Assembly: GCA_947493695.1 (NCBI GenBank)
Contig: CANLSF010000003.1
Location: forward strand, 434,001 to 498,000
Reading direction: 5' to 3'
Length of the DNA: 64,000 bases
Source: an uncultured Kiloniellaceae bacterium
Lineage (GTDB): Bacteria > Pseudomonadota > Alphaproteobacteria > Kiloniellales > Kiloniellaceae
Shown: positions 16,602 through 26,539 of the stretch, in pieces
Layout of the letters: every line of letters starts with the position of its first letter
How positions within the stretch are numbered: position 1 is the stretch's first letter
The notes under the pieces: model-generated
The model's input: only the letters and a program-made list of their open reading frames with translations
Told to the model about the DNA's origin: nothing
Database searches by the model: none
Position numbers and translations under genes: made by a program

Positions 16602-17507
16602 TCAGGCACTCGATAGAGTCTGTTCGATTTCCACCCTTGTCGGGAAAGAGGGCTGCGCGCCTTCTTTCCTGCAGGCCAGAGCGCCCGCGACCGCCGCGCG
16701 GCGCATGGCGCTTGCCAGATCCTCGCCGGTGTCGAGGCCCGCCGCCAGCACACCGGCGAAGGTATCGCCCGCCCCTGTGGTGTCAACCGGGTCGATCTTC
16801 GGCGATGAAACGCGGGTCACGTCACCGCCACTTTCCGATGCCACTGCGCCGTCCGCGCCCAGAGTGGCGATCACGGTCACGCCCAGATATCCGGCAAGCG
16901 CCTGCACCACTTCGTCATGGCCGGTCTCCGCAATGCCATAGTGCCGGGCCAGATCCGACGCCTCGGTTTCATTGACCAGAAGCATCGAGATATCGCTGAA
17001 GGCTTCGCGCGCAAGCGGCTGAAAGGGTGCAAGGCTCAGGATCACATGCGCGCCCGCAGCCCTGGCAGTACGGGCCGCCGCGAAGGTCTCCTGTTCCGAA
17101 ACCTCCATCTGCAGCATCAGGGTGCCGTCCGCCGCCAAAGCCTCCGCCGGAATCTGAGTGGCATCACAGCGCAGGTTTGCGCCGGGAGAAAGGATGATCG
17201 TATTTTCCGCGGCTTCATCCACCGTGATAACGGCCACGCCGGTGGTATCGCCGCGTGCCTCCACAGCCTTCAGATCGACTTCGGCGACGCGCAATTCAGT
17301 GAGTGCCTGAGTCGCGAAATCATCGTTTCCCACCGCGCCGACCATCCGCACATCCGCGCCCGCCCGGCGGGCCGCAAGTGCCTGGTTCGCACCTTTTCCG
17401 CCGGGATACTGAGCAATGTCAGAGCCGTGAACCGTCTCTCCGGGTCGGGGTAACTGCGCCACCCGCGTCACGAGATCCAAGTTGATCGACCCGAATACCG
17501 TAATCAT
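16602..17507 (-). CDS. rbsK: Ribokinase (PfkB family)
   Basis: This 301-aa sugar kinase has an N-terminal FGSINLDLVTRVAQLPRPGE and GGKGANQALAARRAG, the substrate-binding PfkB signature 1. The catalytic signature PVDTTGAGDTFAGVLAAGLD near residue 240 contains the base Asp. These are typical of RbsK, which phosphorylates D-ribose to ribose-5-phosphate. No ribose transporter is adjacent, so a different pentose or nucleoside sugar is possible. AAGGGAA before the ATG supports the start. A perfect 15-bp palindrome lies 38 bp upstream, and the GntR/mannonate dehydratase operon is divergent. Confidence 0.87.
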   Translation of the reverse strand: MITVFGSINLDLVTRVAQLPRPGETVHGSDIAQYPGGKGANQALAARRAGADVRMVGAVGNDDFATQALTELRVAEVDLKAVEARGDTTGVAVITVDEAAENTIILSPGANLRCDATQIPAEALAADGTLMLQMEVSEQETFAAARTARAAGAHVILSLAPFQPLAREAFSDISMLLVNETEASDLARHYGIAETGHDEVVQALAGYLGVTVIATLGADGAVASESGGDVTRVSSPKIDPVDTTGAGDTFAGVLAAGLDTGEDLASAMRRAAVAGALACRKEGAQPSFPTRVEIEQTLSSA

Positions 17508-17544
17508 CTAAATTCCCTTTTTCTCGGACACGCGCTCAGCCGTG

Positions 17545-17559
17545 ATGTCTGTCAGACAT
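17545..17559. promoter_or_regulatory. Palindromic operator upstream of ribokinase
   Basis: ATGTCTGTCAGACAT is a perfect inverted repeat around one central base, 38 bp upstream of the ribokinase start and 168 bp upstream of the GntR start. The GTC-N-GAC-like spacing resembles GntR/FadR operators. Which regulator binds is not known. Confidence 0.5.
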
Positions 17560-17674
17560 GCTCAAACACTGTGGTTCCCATCTTCTCGAATGCTCAAGAT
17601 AGCCTGATCCGGGTTATGAATTCAAAGGAGAGAATCCGCCAGCAGACGGCCCATACTTGTGTCTGGTGAACTCA

Positions 17675-17688
17675 ACTGGTATACTAGT
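17675..17688. promoter_or_regulatory. Operator-like palindrome upstream of the GntR-manD operon
   Basis: ACTGGTATACTAGT is a near-perfect palindrome with one mismatched pair around the core GTATAC, 39 bp before the GntR start codon. TGGTATACCA-type sites are typical of GntR regulators of sugar-acid catabolism, so autoregulation is likely. Confidence 0.55.
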
Positions 17689-17726
17689 GCACAAGCTTAA
17701 AGATATCGCACCCGATTGAATTCATC

Positions 17727-18467
17727 ATGCTCTCCACAACAGGCTACAAGGTCTCGGCGGACCGTCCTGCGGCCAGCCAGATCGTCGAACAGCTGCGCGC
17801 CGCTATCGTGCGCCTTGACCTGCCGCCGGGGCAGATGCTGTCGGAGAGCGATCTGGCCGAGTCCTTCGGCGTTAGCCGCACACCGGTCCGCGAAGCCCTG
17901 ATCAAGCTCGCACAGCAGGGCTTTATCGAGGTCCGCCCGCAACGCGGCACTTTTATCACCAAGATCCGGCCTCAGGAACTGCTCGAGGCCCGCTTTATCC
18001 GCGAAGCCATCGAGACCGCCGCCATCGACCGGATCATCGGGCGTTTGGACAGCGCGACCGTCCGGATCTGCGAAGCCACACTGAAAGACCAGAAATCCGC
18101 GGCGGCGGCAAAGGACATCTACGCTTTCCATCTCGCCGACGACGCTTTTCACCGCACACTGGCGCAGGCCACCGGTTTTGAGCGGTTGAGCGGTATGATC
18201 GAGGGCGAGAAAGCCCTGATGGATCGGGTACGTATCTTAAGCCTCAAGACAATGCCGCCCTTCAAGCGCCTGATCAGCCAGCACAAAGCGATCCTGGACG
18301 CGGTGGTCGCAGGTGATCGGCAAGTGGCCCTGACGCAGATGCGTGGTCATCTGCGCGAACTCCTGACGACCCTGCCCCAGGCCTCGCACGACTATCCGCA
18401 ATACTTTACCGAAACGATCGAACCCGGCAGCGACTGGGCCGAAACACACTCCGGAGCCTTCCTATGA
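17727..18467 (+). CDS. GntR (FCD) regulator of mannonate catabolism
   Basis: This 246-aa regulator has a winged helix ([20 protein letters not shown], then [20 protein letters not shown]) and an FCD domain with [17 protein letters not shown], whose acidic and His residues usually bind metal and a carboxylate ligand. It overlaps the mannonate dehydratase gene by four bases (ATGA), so the two are translated together. A sugar acid such as D-mannonate or a related hexuronate intermediate is the likely inducer. Its own promoter carries the GTATAC palindrome at 17675. Confidence 0.88.
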   Translation: MLSTTGYKVSADRPAASQIVEQLRAAIVRLDLPPGQMLSESDLAESFGVSRTPVREALIKLAQQGFIEVRPQRGTFITKIRPQELLEARFIREAIETAAIDRIIGRLDSATVRICEATLKDQKSAAAAKDIYAFHLADDAFHRTLAQATGFERLSGMIEGEKALMDRVRILSLKTMPPFKRLISQHKAILDAVVAGDRQVALTQMRGHLRELLTTLPQASHDYPQYFTETIEPGSDWAETHSGAFL

Positions 18468-19672
18468 AAATCGAATCCGCCAAGGTGATCGTCACCTCTC
18501 CCGGCAGAAACTTCGTCACCCTGAAGATCACCACCGAGAGCGGCACCTACGGCATCGGAGACGCAACCCTGAACGGCCGGGAGCTCTCGGTCGTGTCCTA
18601 TCTGGAAGAGCACGTGATTCCCTGCCTGATCGGGCGCGATGCCGGACAGATCGAGGATATCTGGCAGTACCTCTACCGGGGCGCCTACTGGCGGCGCGGC
18701 CCGGTGACCATGTCCGCGATCGCGGCCGTCGACATGGCGCTCTGGGATATCAAAGCCAAGGCGGCAGGCATGCCGCTCTATCAGTTGCTGGGCGGGCGCA
18801 GCCGCAATGGCGTACTGGTGTATGGCCACGCGAACGGGAAAGACCTGGAAGGGACTCTGGAGGCGGTCGGGCGCTATGTCGAGATGGGCTACAAGGCCAT
18901 CCGGATTCAATGCGGCGTCCCGGGCAACGCGAGCGTTTACGGTGTGGGCAAAGGCGATCTGTATTACGAACCCGCTGAAAAAGGCCTTCCGCCCGAGGAG
19001 GTCTGGTCGACGCCGGACTACCTGCGCTTTATCCCCAGCGTGTTCGAAGCGGTCCGGGAGAAGTACGGCGACGGCCCGCTTCTTCTGCATGATTGCCATC
19101 ATCGGCTGACTCCCATCGAAGCCGCACGTCTGGGCAAGGACCTGGAGCCTTACCGCCTCTTCTGGATCGAGGACGCGACCCCGGCGGAAAACCAGGAAGC
19201 CTTCAAGTTGATCCGACAGCACACGACCACGCCGCTGGCCGTCGGTGAGATCTTCAACACGGTCTGGGACGCCAAGGATCTGATCCAGAATCAGCTGATT
19301 GACTACATCCGCGCGACCCTGGTCCATGCCGGCGGCATCACGCATATGCGCACAATCGCTGCCCTTGCCGCCCTTTATCAGGTGCGCACGGGCTTTCACG
19401 GCGCTACGGACCTCTCGCCGGTGACCATGGGCGCGGCGCTGCACTTCGATACCTGGGTACCAAATTTCGGTATCCAGGAATACATGCGCCACACGCCCGA
19501 GACCGACGCGGTCTTCTCTCACGACTACAGCTATGCGGACGGCATGCTGCAGGTGGGAGACAAACCGGGTCACGGCGTCGATATCGACGAGGAGCTTGCC
19601 GCGAAATATCCCTACGACCGGGCCTACCTGCCGGTAAACCGTCTATCCGACGGCACGCTTTGGAACTGGTGA
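18464..19672 (+). CDS. manD: D-mannonate dehydratase, enolase superfamily (ManD/RspA)
   Basis: This 402-aa enzyme belongs to the RspA/ManD group. Metal ligands read as Asp210 (LLLHDCHH), Glu236 (WIEDATP) and Glu262 (AVGEIF). Arg147, Tyr159 and His212 occupy the positions used for proton abstraction in characterised ManD enzymes. The enzyme converts D-mannonate to 2-keto-3-deoxygluconate in hexuronate breakdown; some family members act on D-gluconate or have low activity. It is coupled to the upstream GntR gene. No transporter, KDG kinase or aldolase is adjacent, so the rest of the route is elsewhere. Its last 30 bases overlap the convergent LysR gene. Confidence 0.88.
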   Translation: MKIESAKVIVTSPGRNFVTLKITTESGTYGIGDATLNGRELSVVSYLEEHVIPCLIGRDAGQIEDIWQYLYRGAYWRRGPVTMSAIAAVDMALWDIKAKAAGMPLYQLLGGRSRNGVLVYGHANGKDLEGTLEAVGRYVEMGYKAIRIQCGVPGNASVYGVGKGDLYYEPAEKGLPPEEVWSTPDYLRFIPSVFEAVREKYGDGPLLLHDCHHRLTPIEAARLGKDLEPYRLFWIEDATPAENQEAFKLIRQHTTTPLAVGEIFNTVWDAKDLIQNQLIDYIRATLVHAGGITHMRTIAALAALYQVRTGFHGATDLSPVTMGAALHFDTWVPNFGIQEYMRHTPETDAVFSHDYSYADGMLQVGDKPGHGVDIDEELAAKYPYDRAYLPVNRLSDGTLWNW

Positions 19673-20536
19673 GGTTTTGGTTCTTCTCACTGCGGAGAGG
19701 AAGGCGTCGAGGCTGTGCTTCGGCGCCGTATCCTTGCGGCGGACGAAATAAGTGGGCAGCTCTGCAAGACGTTTGGGCAAGGTCTCTATCTTGAGATCCT
19801 CCCCAAAGCGCGACGCGAAGACCACAGCTTCCGGCAAAAGAGTCACGCCGAGGCCGGCGGCGACGCAGCCCAGAATGCCATCCAGCGTGCCGAACTCCAT
19901 GACCCGGAACGGCAACTGCCCCTGATCGCGCAACCAGTCTTCGCTGCGCGCGCGATAGGAACAGCCACGCCGGAAGACGATCAATTGCTCCGGTGCTTCT
20001 CTGCCCCCGCCGGCTTCCCGGCTGGCGGGCCGAACCAACACCAGGCGCTCAGCAAAAGCCTGTTCTCCCACCAATTCACCGTGACTCAGATCACCGGCGA
20101 CAAAGGCACCGTCCAGCCGGTAAGCCAGCAACTCATAAATCAGAGTCTCGGTCGGACCGGCGGTAACCCGCACTTCCAGTTTCGGCTGTTCAAGCTGCAG
20201 GGTTTTAAGAATTGGGGGCAGCCGGACCGCCGCCGTCGTCTCCATGGCGCCGATCCTGAGTAGTCCGCCTTCCCCGGCGCAGTCGCGCATGGCCTGCCGG
20301 GCTTCGTCCCCAAGACGCTCCAAACGCCAGGCGTAACCACGCAAAATCTCGCCTGCGGAGGTCAAAACCATACCCTTGCCGGTACGGTAAAAGAGCTCAA
20401 CCCCAAGCTCACGCTCCAGGTCTTTCAGGCGCGCCGTTACGTTTGACTGTACGGTGTTCAAATGACGTGCCGCACTGGAGACGCCGCCGGTATCGGCAAT
20501 CGCCGAGAAGAATTTGAGGTTTCGAAAATCCATCAT
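19643..20536 (-). CDS. LysR family transcriptional regulator
   Basis: This protein is about 297 aa with the LysR helix-turn-helix at the N-terminus ([20 protein letters not shown], then [20 protein letters not shown]) and an effector domain ending in a basic tail. The frame is open to 20581, but the ATG pair at 20536/20533 begins the conserved domain and is chosen. It is divergent from an MFS exporter gene, with an inverted repeat in the gap, so it probably regulates that exporter. The 3' end overlaps manD by 30 bp on the opposite strand. Confidence 0.85.
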   Translation of the reverse strand: MMDFRNLKFFSAIADTGGVSSAARHLNTVQSNVTARLKDLERELGVELFYRTGKGMVLTSAGEILRGYAWRLERLGDEARQAMRDCAGEGGLLRIGAMETTAAVRLPPILKTLQLEQPKLEVRVTAGPTETLIYELLAYRLDGAFVAGDLSHGELVGEQAFAERLVLVRPASREAGGGREAPEQLIVFRRGCSYRARSEDWLRDQGQLPFRVMEFGTLDGILGCVAAGLGVTLLPEAVVFASRFGEDLKIETLPKRLAELPTYFVRRKDTAPKHSLDAFLSAVRRTKTSPVPKRAVG

Positions 20537-20544
20537 AAAAAACG

Positions 20545-20569
20545 AATGATAGTTAGATAATTTATCATT
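20545..20569. promoter_or_regulatory. LysR-box-like inverted repeat
   Basis: AATGATA and TATCATT form perfect 7-bp arms separated by 11 bases, the classical LysR spacing, 9 bp from the LysR start and about 107 bp from the MFS start. It is the probable autoregulatory site. Confidence 0.5.
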
Positions 20570-20675
20570 TGTAATGATCACTTGTCACAATTAGCCTGTC
20601 AAGCATGAGCAGGAAAAATCCATATACGGCGACGCAGTTCGCGAGCCCTCAAACCCAGCGTCGGGATCGATTAAC

Positions 20676-21899
20676 TTGACCCCCGAAGCGCCCGCACTGT
20701 CACTAAAACCTGCCCTGATCGGCGGAATCTGTACGCTCATCATCGCCATGGGCATCGGTCGCTTTGCCTATACCCCGATCCTGCCGGAGATGCAGAGCGC
20801 CCTTGGGCTCAGTCACGCGCAGACCGGCCTGCTGGCCTCCCTGAATTATTTGGGCTATCTGATCGGCGCTCTGGCCGCGGGTTATGTCACCTCAGGTTCG
20901 GCACGCACCACGGCCTTTCGGCTGGCGCTCCTGCTTTCGGCGGCAACGACCGGGCTGATGGCGGCGAGTGAATGGTTTGCCTTCTGGGGATTTTTGCGGC
21001 TTTCGTCCGGTATCATCAGTGGTCTGCTGTTCGTCTTCAGCGCTGATATGGTGATGCGCGTTCTGGCAGATTCAGGGCGGCCACGCCTCCTGGGAGTTTA
21101 CTTCGGCGGCGTCGGCATCGGAATCGCCGTCTCCGGATTGCTGGTTCCCGCACTCGCGCATCTGGGGAGTTGGCAGGCAGACTGGATCGGCCTTGGTTTA
21201 TTGGCGACTCTCCTTGCCCTGCCGGCCATACTCTGGTTACGAGACGCGCCGGGCAGCGCGAAAAGTCAGGTCGATGCGAACCCGGGCAAACAACAAAAGC
21301 GCCTTCCCCCCGCCGTAGTGTTTCCCCTCACGATCCTGGGCCTCGCCTATTTCCTCGAGGGCCTGGGTTATATCGTCAGCGGTACCTTCCTGGTCGCCAT
21401 CCTGCAGGATAAGGCAGGTGATGCCATAGCGCTCGGGATCTTCGGAGATATGGGCAACCTGGCCTGGGTCATGGTCGGCCTCGCGGTCGCGCCCTCCTGC
21501 CTTATCTGGTCCTGGGCCGCGCAGCGCTGGGGCGAAGTGCGCTGCATGATCGCCGCTCACCTGCTGCAGGCTGTCGGTGTGGCCCTACCCCTGTTCTCCA
21601 CAGCTTTACTGCCCTCCCTGCTCGCTGCGACTCTTTTCGGCGGCACCTTCGTTGGCATCACCCTGCTGGTGGTCGCATACACCCGCAAGGTCGCCCCGAC
21701 CGCAACGGCGGTGGCCATCGGCCTGATGACGGCAGCCTTCGGACTGGGACAGATTCTGGGACCTCTTATTGCCGGCCTTCTTGCGGAGCGCAGCGGATCA
21801 TTCGATTCCTCGCTGATACTATCGTCGCTGGCAGTGGTCATAGGAGCCGGGTTGTTGTTGCTCCTCTTGAAGACAACACCCAACGCCCTCTCCAAATAG
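20676..21899 (+). CDS. YbfB/YjiJ family MFS transporter
   Basis: This 407-aa protein has twelve predicted membrane segments. Its N-terminal helix, IAMGIGRFAYTPILPEMQSA, is characteristic of the YbfB/YjiJ MFS group, and an LNYLGYLIGALAAGY motif follows. Function in this group is poorly known; export of small toxic or metabolic compounds is assumed. Translation starts with TTG, as there is no nearby ATG and the frame is closed upstream. It is divergent from a LysR gene, a pairing common for inducible exporters. The central loop is basic and Lys/Gln-rich. Confidence 0.85.
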   Translation: MTPEAPALSLKPALIGGICTLIIAMGIGRFAYTPILPEMQSALGLSHAQTGLLASLNYLGYLIGALAAGYVTSGSARTTAFRLALLLSAATTGLMAASEWFAFWGFLRLSSGIISGLLFVFSADMVMRVLADSGRPRLLGVYFGGVGIGIAVSGLLVPALAHLGSWQADWIGLGLLATLLALPAILWLRDAPGSAKSQVDANPGKQQKRLPPAVVFPLTILGLAYFLEGLGYIVSGTFLVAILQDKAGDAIALGIFGDMGNLAWVMVGLAVAPSCLIWSWAAQRWGEVRCMIAAHLLQAVGVALPLFSTALLPSLLAATLFGGTFVGITLLVVAYTRKVAPTATAVAIGLMTAAFGLGQILGPLIAGLLAERSGSFDSSLILSSLAVVIGAGLLLLLLKTTPNALSK

Positions 21900-21902
21900 C
21901 CC

Positions 21903-22475
21903 TTATCCCACTTCGAGCTGCTTTATCACCCGGCAGGGATTCCCGACCGCGACCACATTCGCCGGAATGTCCCTGGTGACAACACTGCCAGCGCCGATCA
22001 CCGTGTTGTCGCCGATGGTGATCCCCGGACAGAGGATCGTGCCGCCACCGACCCAGACGTCGTGGCCGATGGTGATCGGATGAGCGGTCTCCCGCCCACC
22101 GGCACGTTTCACCGGATCGAAGTCATGGCTCGCGGTATAGATCTGAACCGCCGGACCGAACATGGAATTGTCCCCCACCTCGATGCGGGCGCAATCGAGA
22201 ATGGCCGCCCCGGCGTTGAAATATACGTTCTTGCCCAGATGCAGATTTACGCCATAGGCACAGTGGAAGGGCATCTCGATAAAGACGCCTTCACTCATGG
22301 TGCCAAGAAGCTCTTTCATGACAGGATTCGGGCCATCGCCCTCCAGAAAATCCGAACGGTTGAAATCACGCAAGAGCTTGCGCGCGCGGTTGCGCATAGC
22401 CGAGAGTTCCGGATCCATATCAAAGTAATCCAGACCCGCCGCCATCTTCTCCCGTTCGGTCATCTTGTCGCTCAT
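21903..22475 (-). CDS. Maltose O-acetyltransferase-type hexapeptide acetyltransferase
   Basis: This 190-aa protein starts with a Maa-type domain (MTEREKMAAGLDYFDMDPEL) and continues as a left-handed parallel beta-helix of hexapeptide repeats. Active-site pieces are ASHDFDP and GHDVWVGGGTILCPG; the His-Asp pair acts on CoA-linked acetyl transfer. Homologues acetylate maltose, glucose or Nod-factor sugars. GGAAAG nine bases upstream supports the ATG at 22475 rather than the longer frame to 22517. It converges on the MFS gene, and its start lies 65 bp downstream of the end of pnkp on the same strand. Confidence 0.88.
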   Translation of the reverse strand: MSDKMTEREKMAAGLDYFDMDPELSAMRNRARKLLRDFNRSDFLEGDGPNPVMKELLGTMSEGVFIEMPFHCAYGVNLHLGKNVYFNAGAAILDCARIEVGDNSMFGPAVQIYTASHDFDPVKRAGGRETAHPITIGHDVWVGGGTILCPGITIGDNTVIGAGSVVTRDIPANVVAVGNPCRVIKQLEVG

Positions 22476-22540
22476 ATGTGCATGCTTTCCTTGAACAAAA
22501 ACAATCGTCGGGAGCATAACGGTAGGATCCGCGCCGTAAA

Positions 22541-25117
22541 CTACAAACGTGGGTCCACTGCCTCACTTTCCATGGCGAGCACACCAAAAACACATTCATG
22601 TACCCGTCGAAGTGGCTCACGATTGGCAAAGCGCTCAAGCGCCTCAATCCCCAACGCGAATTCCTGGAGAGCCAGCGCCCGCTTACGGCCAAGCCCACGA
22701 CGGCGTAGACGCGTCAGATGCTCAGGCCGGTCGTAGTCCGGACCGTAGATAATCCGCAGGTACTCGCGGCCCCGGCACTTGACCGCAGGCTGCACGTAAC
22801 CGCGCGGACCGCGAGTCACGAAGTCCATGGGTTTCACCACCATGCCCTCGCCACCCTTCGCGGTCATCTCCAACCACCATTCGCACGCGGCCTGAACCTG
22901 CGCCTCGTCAGCGACGTCGATAAAGCGATGATCGGTCTGGAACAGCAGATCCTCATCCGCCTCACAGAGCAGACGCAGTTGTTCCATGTGCCAGCGATGA
23001 GACTTGTCATCATGCACGCCCCCTTCGCTTCCCAGCAGATGGAACGGCGCGATACGAAGATCTTCCAGCTTCTCCACCGGCCAGACGTAGTGGCCATAGG
23101 CCTTGCGGTAGGCTACGGCGTTGTCGAACCTAGAAGACATCTTTTCGCGCAGCGTTTCCAGGTCCAAGCCACGGGCAACCCCTTGCTGAACCGTAACAAG
23201 AGCCGCCTGCAAACCTGCGTTGGCCGCGGCGCCGACGGCACCGTACTGATGCTCGATCAGGGACTGCGCCTTGACCGACCAGGGCATGATCTCCGCATCC
23301 AGACAGAGCCAATCCGTCTCCAACGCATCCCAGAGACCGCACTGCTCGGCAGCCTTTGACACACGTGCCAGAACGCCCGCGACTATAGCGGGATCATAGA
23401 AGAAGGGTCGGCCGGTACGGGTGTAAATCGCCCCGAGCGCATCGCTCTCAATCCCAAATCGCCGCAGCGCCACGCTGTCATCACGCGTGACCACCAGCAC
23501 CGCGCGGGAGCCCATATGCTTCTCCTGCGCAACAACGCTCTCGACACCCTGCGCCTTAAAGTAACGCAAGGCATCTTCGGGGTGCTCCAGGAACCCTTCG
23601 CGTGCTGAGGTTTCCGATGGCGACATAGTCGGTGGCAGGTAGATCAGCCAGCGGGGATCGATGGCAAAGCGGCTCATAACCTCCAGGGCGGCCGCACTCT
23701 GGTCATCGCGCAAGGTGACGGCCCGGCGCAGGCGGGTCGAGATGATCCGCTTGCCGGTCACATCCTCCAGGTCCAGCAAGGCATCCGGTGCCGCGTTTGG
23801 ATCGGAGGTCACATCGCTCGCCGGTATCAATGGGCGTGCGGGCTCCATGTAGGTTCGCTCAGCCGGCACTTCGACCAGTTCCATCTCCGGGTAGCTCAGC
23901 GCCGTCAATTTGCCACCGAACACACAGCCGGTGTCGATGCACAGAGTGTTGTTGATCCATTCCGCCTCTGGCACTGGCGTATGGCCGTAGACCACCCGCG
24001 CCTTGCCACGGTATTCCGAAGCCCAGTCGAACCGAACCGGCAGGCCGAAGTCATCCGTCTCGCCAGTCGTCTCCCCATACATGGCAAAAGACCGTACCTT
24101 GCCGGAAGAACGGTTCTGCATTTCCTCACGCAAGCCCGCGTGGGCAACAACCAGGCGGCCATCGTCCAGCACGAAATGACTGATCAAGCCATCGATAAAA
24201 CGCAGCATTTCCTTCTTGAAGGCGTCGCTCTCGCTTTCAAACTGCTCCATTGTCTCGGCGAGACCATGAGTCAGCTTCACGTTGCGCCCGCGCATCGCCC
24301 GGCCCAACTTGGCCTCGTGATTACCCAGAACACAGCGGGCGATGCCGTCATCGACCATGGACTTTGCAATACGCAGAACGTCCGGTACGCGCGGCCCCCG
24401 GTCGACCAGGTCGCCAAGAAAGATTACGCGCCGCCCTTCAGGTGCGGTGACACTGTAACGTCTATCGCCTTCACTCTCATCCAGGGTGACGCCATAGCCG
24501 AGCTTTTCAAGCAACTGCTCCAACTCGGTTGCGCAGCCGTGAATATCGCCAATGATGTCGAAAGGCCCCTGTTCGTCCCGCTTATCGACCCAGAGCCGGT
24601 CACGCAAGATCTCAACGGCGTCCACCTCCTCTTCTGACTTGAAGCGGTAGATAAAGCGGATGCCGTCACGATCCATGCGCCGCTGTCCGCGCCGAAGCGA
24701 ACGGATGTGGTTGCGTACAACGTGGGGGCCGAAAGCACGATCCGGTCGCAAGGCATTGCGCTCGTGGCAAAGCGCTTCCGGCACATCGAAGACAAAGGCA
24801 ACGACCAGTGCATGATAGCGCTTGGCCAGAGAGATGAGATCTCGTCGGTCCTCGGAACGCACATTGGTCGCGTCGATGACGGTCAGGCGCCTGCGCTTCA
24901 AGCGAGTCTCCGCAGTGTAATTCAACAGCGCAAAGGCGTCGTGGGTCGCCTCCAGATCATTCTCGTCATCCGACACGATCCCCCGGCAGCGGTCAGAGGA
25001 AATCACCTCGGTCGAGCGGAAATGACGCGCTGCGAAGGTCGACTTCCCGCAGCCGGTCGGCCCGACCAGCAGCACCATGCAGTACTCCGGGATGTTAATT
25101 CTGTTCTTATCAGTCAT
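22541..25117 (-). CDS. pnkp: Polynucleotide kinase-phosphatase-ligase Pnkp (RNA repair)
   Basis: This 858-aa three-domain RNA end-healing and sealing enzyme matches the roughly 870-aa Clostridium thermocellum Pnkp. The N-terminal kinase has the P-loop GPTGCGKS at residues 19-26. The central metallophosphoesterase carries GDIHGC, GDLVDRG and GNHE. The C-terminal ATP-grasp adenylyltransferase has the nucleotidyl-lysine motif KHMGSR around residue 530. The kinase phosphorylates 5'-OH ends, the phosphatase removes 2',3'-cyclic phosphate or 3'-phosphate, and the adenylated ligase needs Hen1 to seal. An eight-base gap separates it from hen1 upstream. AGGA supports the ATG at 25117 over a TTG three bases earlier. 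It is last of the repair genes on this strand. Confidence 0.95.
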   Translation of the reverse strand: MTDKNRINIPEYCMVLLVGPTGCGKSTFAARHFRSTEVISSDRCRGIVSDDENDLEATHDAFALLNYTAETRLKRRRLTVIDATNVRSEDRRDLISLAKRYHALVVAFVFDVPEALCHERNALRPDRAFGPHVVRNHIRSLRRGQRRMDRDGIRFIYRFKSEEEVDAVEILRDRLWVDKRDEQGPFDIIGDIHGCATELEQLLEKLGYGVTLDESEGDRRYSVTAPEGRRVIFLGDLVDRGPRVPDVLRIAKSMVDDGIARCVLGNHEAKLGRAMRGRNVKLTHGLAETMEQFESESDAFKKEMLRFIDGLISHFVLDDGRLVVAHAGLREEMQNRSSGKVRSFAMYGETTGETDDFGLPVRFDWASEYRGKARVVYGHTPVPEAEWINNTLCIDTGCVFGGKLTALSYPEMELVEVPAERTYMEPARPLIPASDVTSDPNAAPDALLDLEDVTGKRIISTRLRRAVTLRDDQSAAALEVMSRFAIDPRWLIYLPPTMSPSETSAREGFLEHPEDALRYFKAQGVESVVAQEKHMGSRAVLVVTRDDSVALRRFGIESDALGAIYTRTGRPFFYDPAIVAGVLARVSKAAEQCGLWDALETDWLCLDAEIMPWSVKAQSLIEHQYGAVGAAANAGLQAALVTVQQGVARGLDLETLREKMSSRFDNAVAYRKAYGHYVWPVEKLEDLRIAPFHLLGSEGGVHDDKSHRWHMEQLRLLCEADEDLLFQTDHRFIDVADEAQVQAACEWWLEMTAKGGEGMVVKPMDFVTRGPRGYVQPAVKCRGREYLRIIYGPDYDRPEHLTRLRRRGLGRKRALALQEFALGIEALERFANREPLRRVHECVFGVLAMESEAVDPRL

Positions 25118-25125
25118 CAAAAATC

Positions 25126-26523
25126 CTACCTGGAAAAGACGGCCATTTGAGTTGGCGCGCCGTGTTCCTCATGAACCACGCCGATCCCGTCAAACTCCAC
25201 CTGATAGTCGTTACGGTCCGCCACGCCCCTAGCCCAGCTTTCAAATTCGACCCGGGTCCATTCGAAACGATGGTCCGGGTGTCGCAAGCGCTCAGGCTCC
25301 ATGTCCTCAAAGGTCGCATTGTATTCCCGGTTCGGCGTCGTCACCACAACAGTCGGCGGTTGAGCCTCGGCAAACACCACACGCTCGAAAGCAGGCAGAC
25401 GCTCCGGCTCCAAGTGTTCGATCACTTCAACCGCCGCCAGCGCATCGAACGCCTTCATGCGCTGATCACGATAGAGCATGGACCCCTGCAGCAATTCGAT
25501 CCGCGCACGCTGCCGGTCGGGCATGCGTTCAAGACGCAAACGGCGCTCAGCCTGCTGCAGAACCTTGGGTGCAACATCCAAACCCGCGATCCGGGTGAAC
25601 TGCTTTTCCTTCAGCAAACTCCGCAAGAGGCGCCCCTGCCCGCAGCCAAGATCCATCACGCTGGTCGCGCCGGCATCCAGCAGGGTGCGGGTCACGGTTT
25701 CCATCCTCAGCTCGTTCAGACGGATCGGTTTCTCCAGCTCTTCCTCGGGCGCATCCAGGACCTCCTGAACCTCACCGGTCTGTGGTTCCTCTCGAGCCGC
25801 CAGGCCCTCAAGCGCAACTCGAGTAAGACTCCGCTGGTTGCGCAGGTAGCGGCGTACGATCAGATCCTTATCGGGGTGCTCGTCCAGCCAGCCCGTGCCT
25901 TTGGCGAGCAACTTTTCCACCTCGTCGTTCCCGACGTAGTAGTGCTTCTGATTGTCCAGCACCGGCACCAGCACGAAGAGATGCGTCAGCAGGTCGGTGA
26001 TCCGCTTGGTCGCCCGCAAGGTAACGGTGACATATTGACTGTCACCCCAATCCGGAAAAGCCGGATCCAGCGGGTGCGGCTCAACTTCGACTTCGTAACC
26101 CAACGGCGCGAAAAGCCGCTCAAGTAACTCGCACCCACCCCGGCAAGCCAAGGGTGCAATGCAAACCTCAAGCGGGATGGCAATTTTGGCAAGTTCTGAG
26201 CGTTCCTTGGAGCGGCCTGCAAGCGCCGTACCCAGCAACTTGGAGATGGCAGCAGAAAGGAAAGACGAGGCCACATAAGGCCGGTCGTTCACGTACTGCC
26301 CAAAAGCCCCACTCTGCCATGCCCCCTCGCAACCGCGCACCAGTTGCACCGGGTCAACGTCCAGCAGCAATGCAGCCGTGCAACGCTCCTCCGAGGCTTC
26401 CGGGTAAAAGAGATGCGCCCGACCGAAAGCGAGTTCACGCGCATGCAGCGAATTCGGGTTCTTATGCAAAAGGTAACCCAGATCCGTCGCCGGGCGGTGT
26501 GTGGTGGTAATGGTCAGCAACAT
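25126..26523 (-). CDS. hen1: RNA 3'-terminal ribose 2'-O-methyltransferase Hen1
   Basis: This 465-aa protein has the length of bacterial Hen1. Residues 1-250 are the Hen1 N-terminal domain that contacts and activates the Pnkp ligase; residues about 270-465 are a SAM methyltransferase. Motif I is SVMDLGCGQGRLLRSLLKEK near residue 290. EVIEHLEPERL and the later HPDHRFEWTR supply the Glu-Glu-His-His metal site that Hen1 uses to methylate the terminal ribose 2'-OH. Methylation before sealing protects the repaired site from renewed cleavage by ribotoxins. It lies 16 bp behind the nucleotidyltransferase gene and eight before pnkp, so the three are surely co-transcribed. Confidence 0.95.
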   Translation of the reverse strand: MLLTITTTHRPATDLGYLLHKNPNSLHARELAFGRAHLFYPEASEERCTAALLLDVDPVQLVRGCEGAWQSGAFGQYVNDRPYVASSFLSAAISKLLGTALAGRSKERSELAKIAIPLEVCIAPLACRGGCELLERLFAPLGYEVEVEPHPLDPAFPDWGDSQYVTVTLRATKRITDLLTHLFVLVPVLDNQKHYYVGNDEVEKLLAKGTGWLDEHPDKDLIVRRYLRNQRSLTRVALEGLAAREEPQTGEVQEVLDAPEEELEKPIRLNELRMETVTRTLLDAGATSVMDLGCGQGRLLRSLLKEKQFTRIAGLDVAPKVLQQAERRLRLERMPDRQRARIELLQGSMLYRDQRMKAFDALAAVEVIEHLEPERLPAFERVVFAEAQPPTVVVTTPNREYNATFEDMEPERLRHPDHRFEWTRVEFESWARGVADRNDYQVEFDGIGVVHEEHGAPTQMAVFSR

Positions 26524-26539
26524 ATCGTCTTACTCTTCA

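Noticed and set aside
18392-19573. 393-codon minus-strand frame opposite manD
   Set aside because: The plus-strand ManD translation has all catalytic residues, so the antisense frame is a by-product of GC-rich codons.
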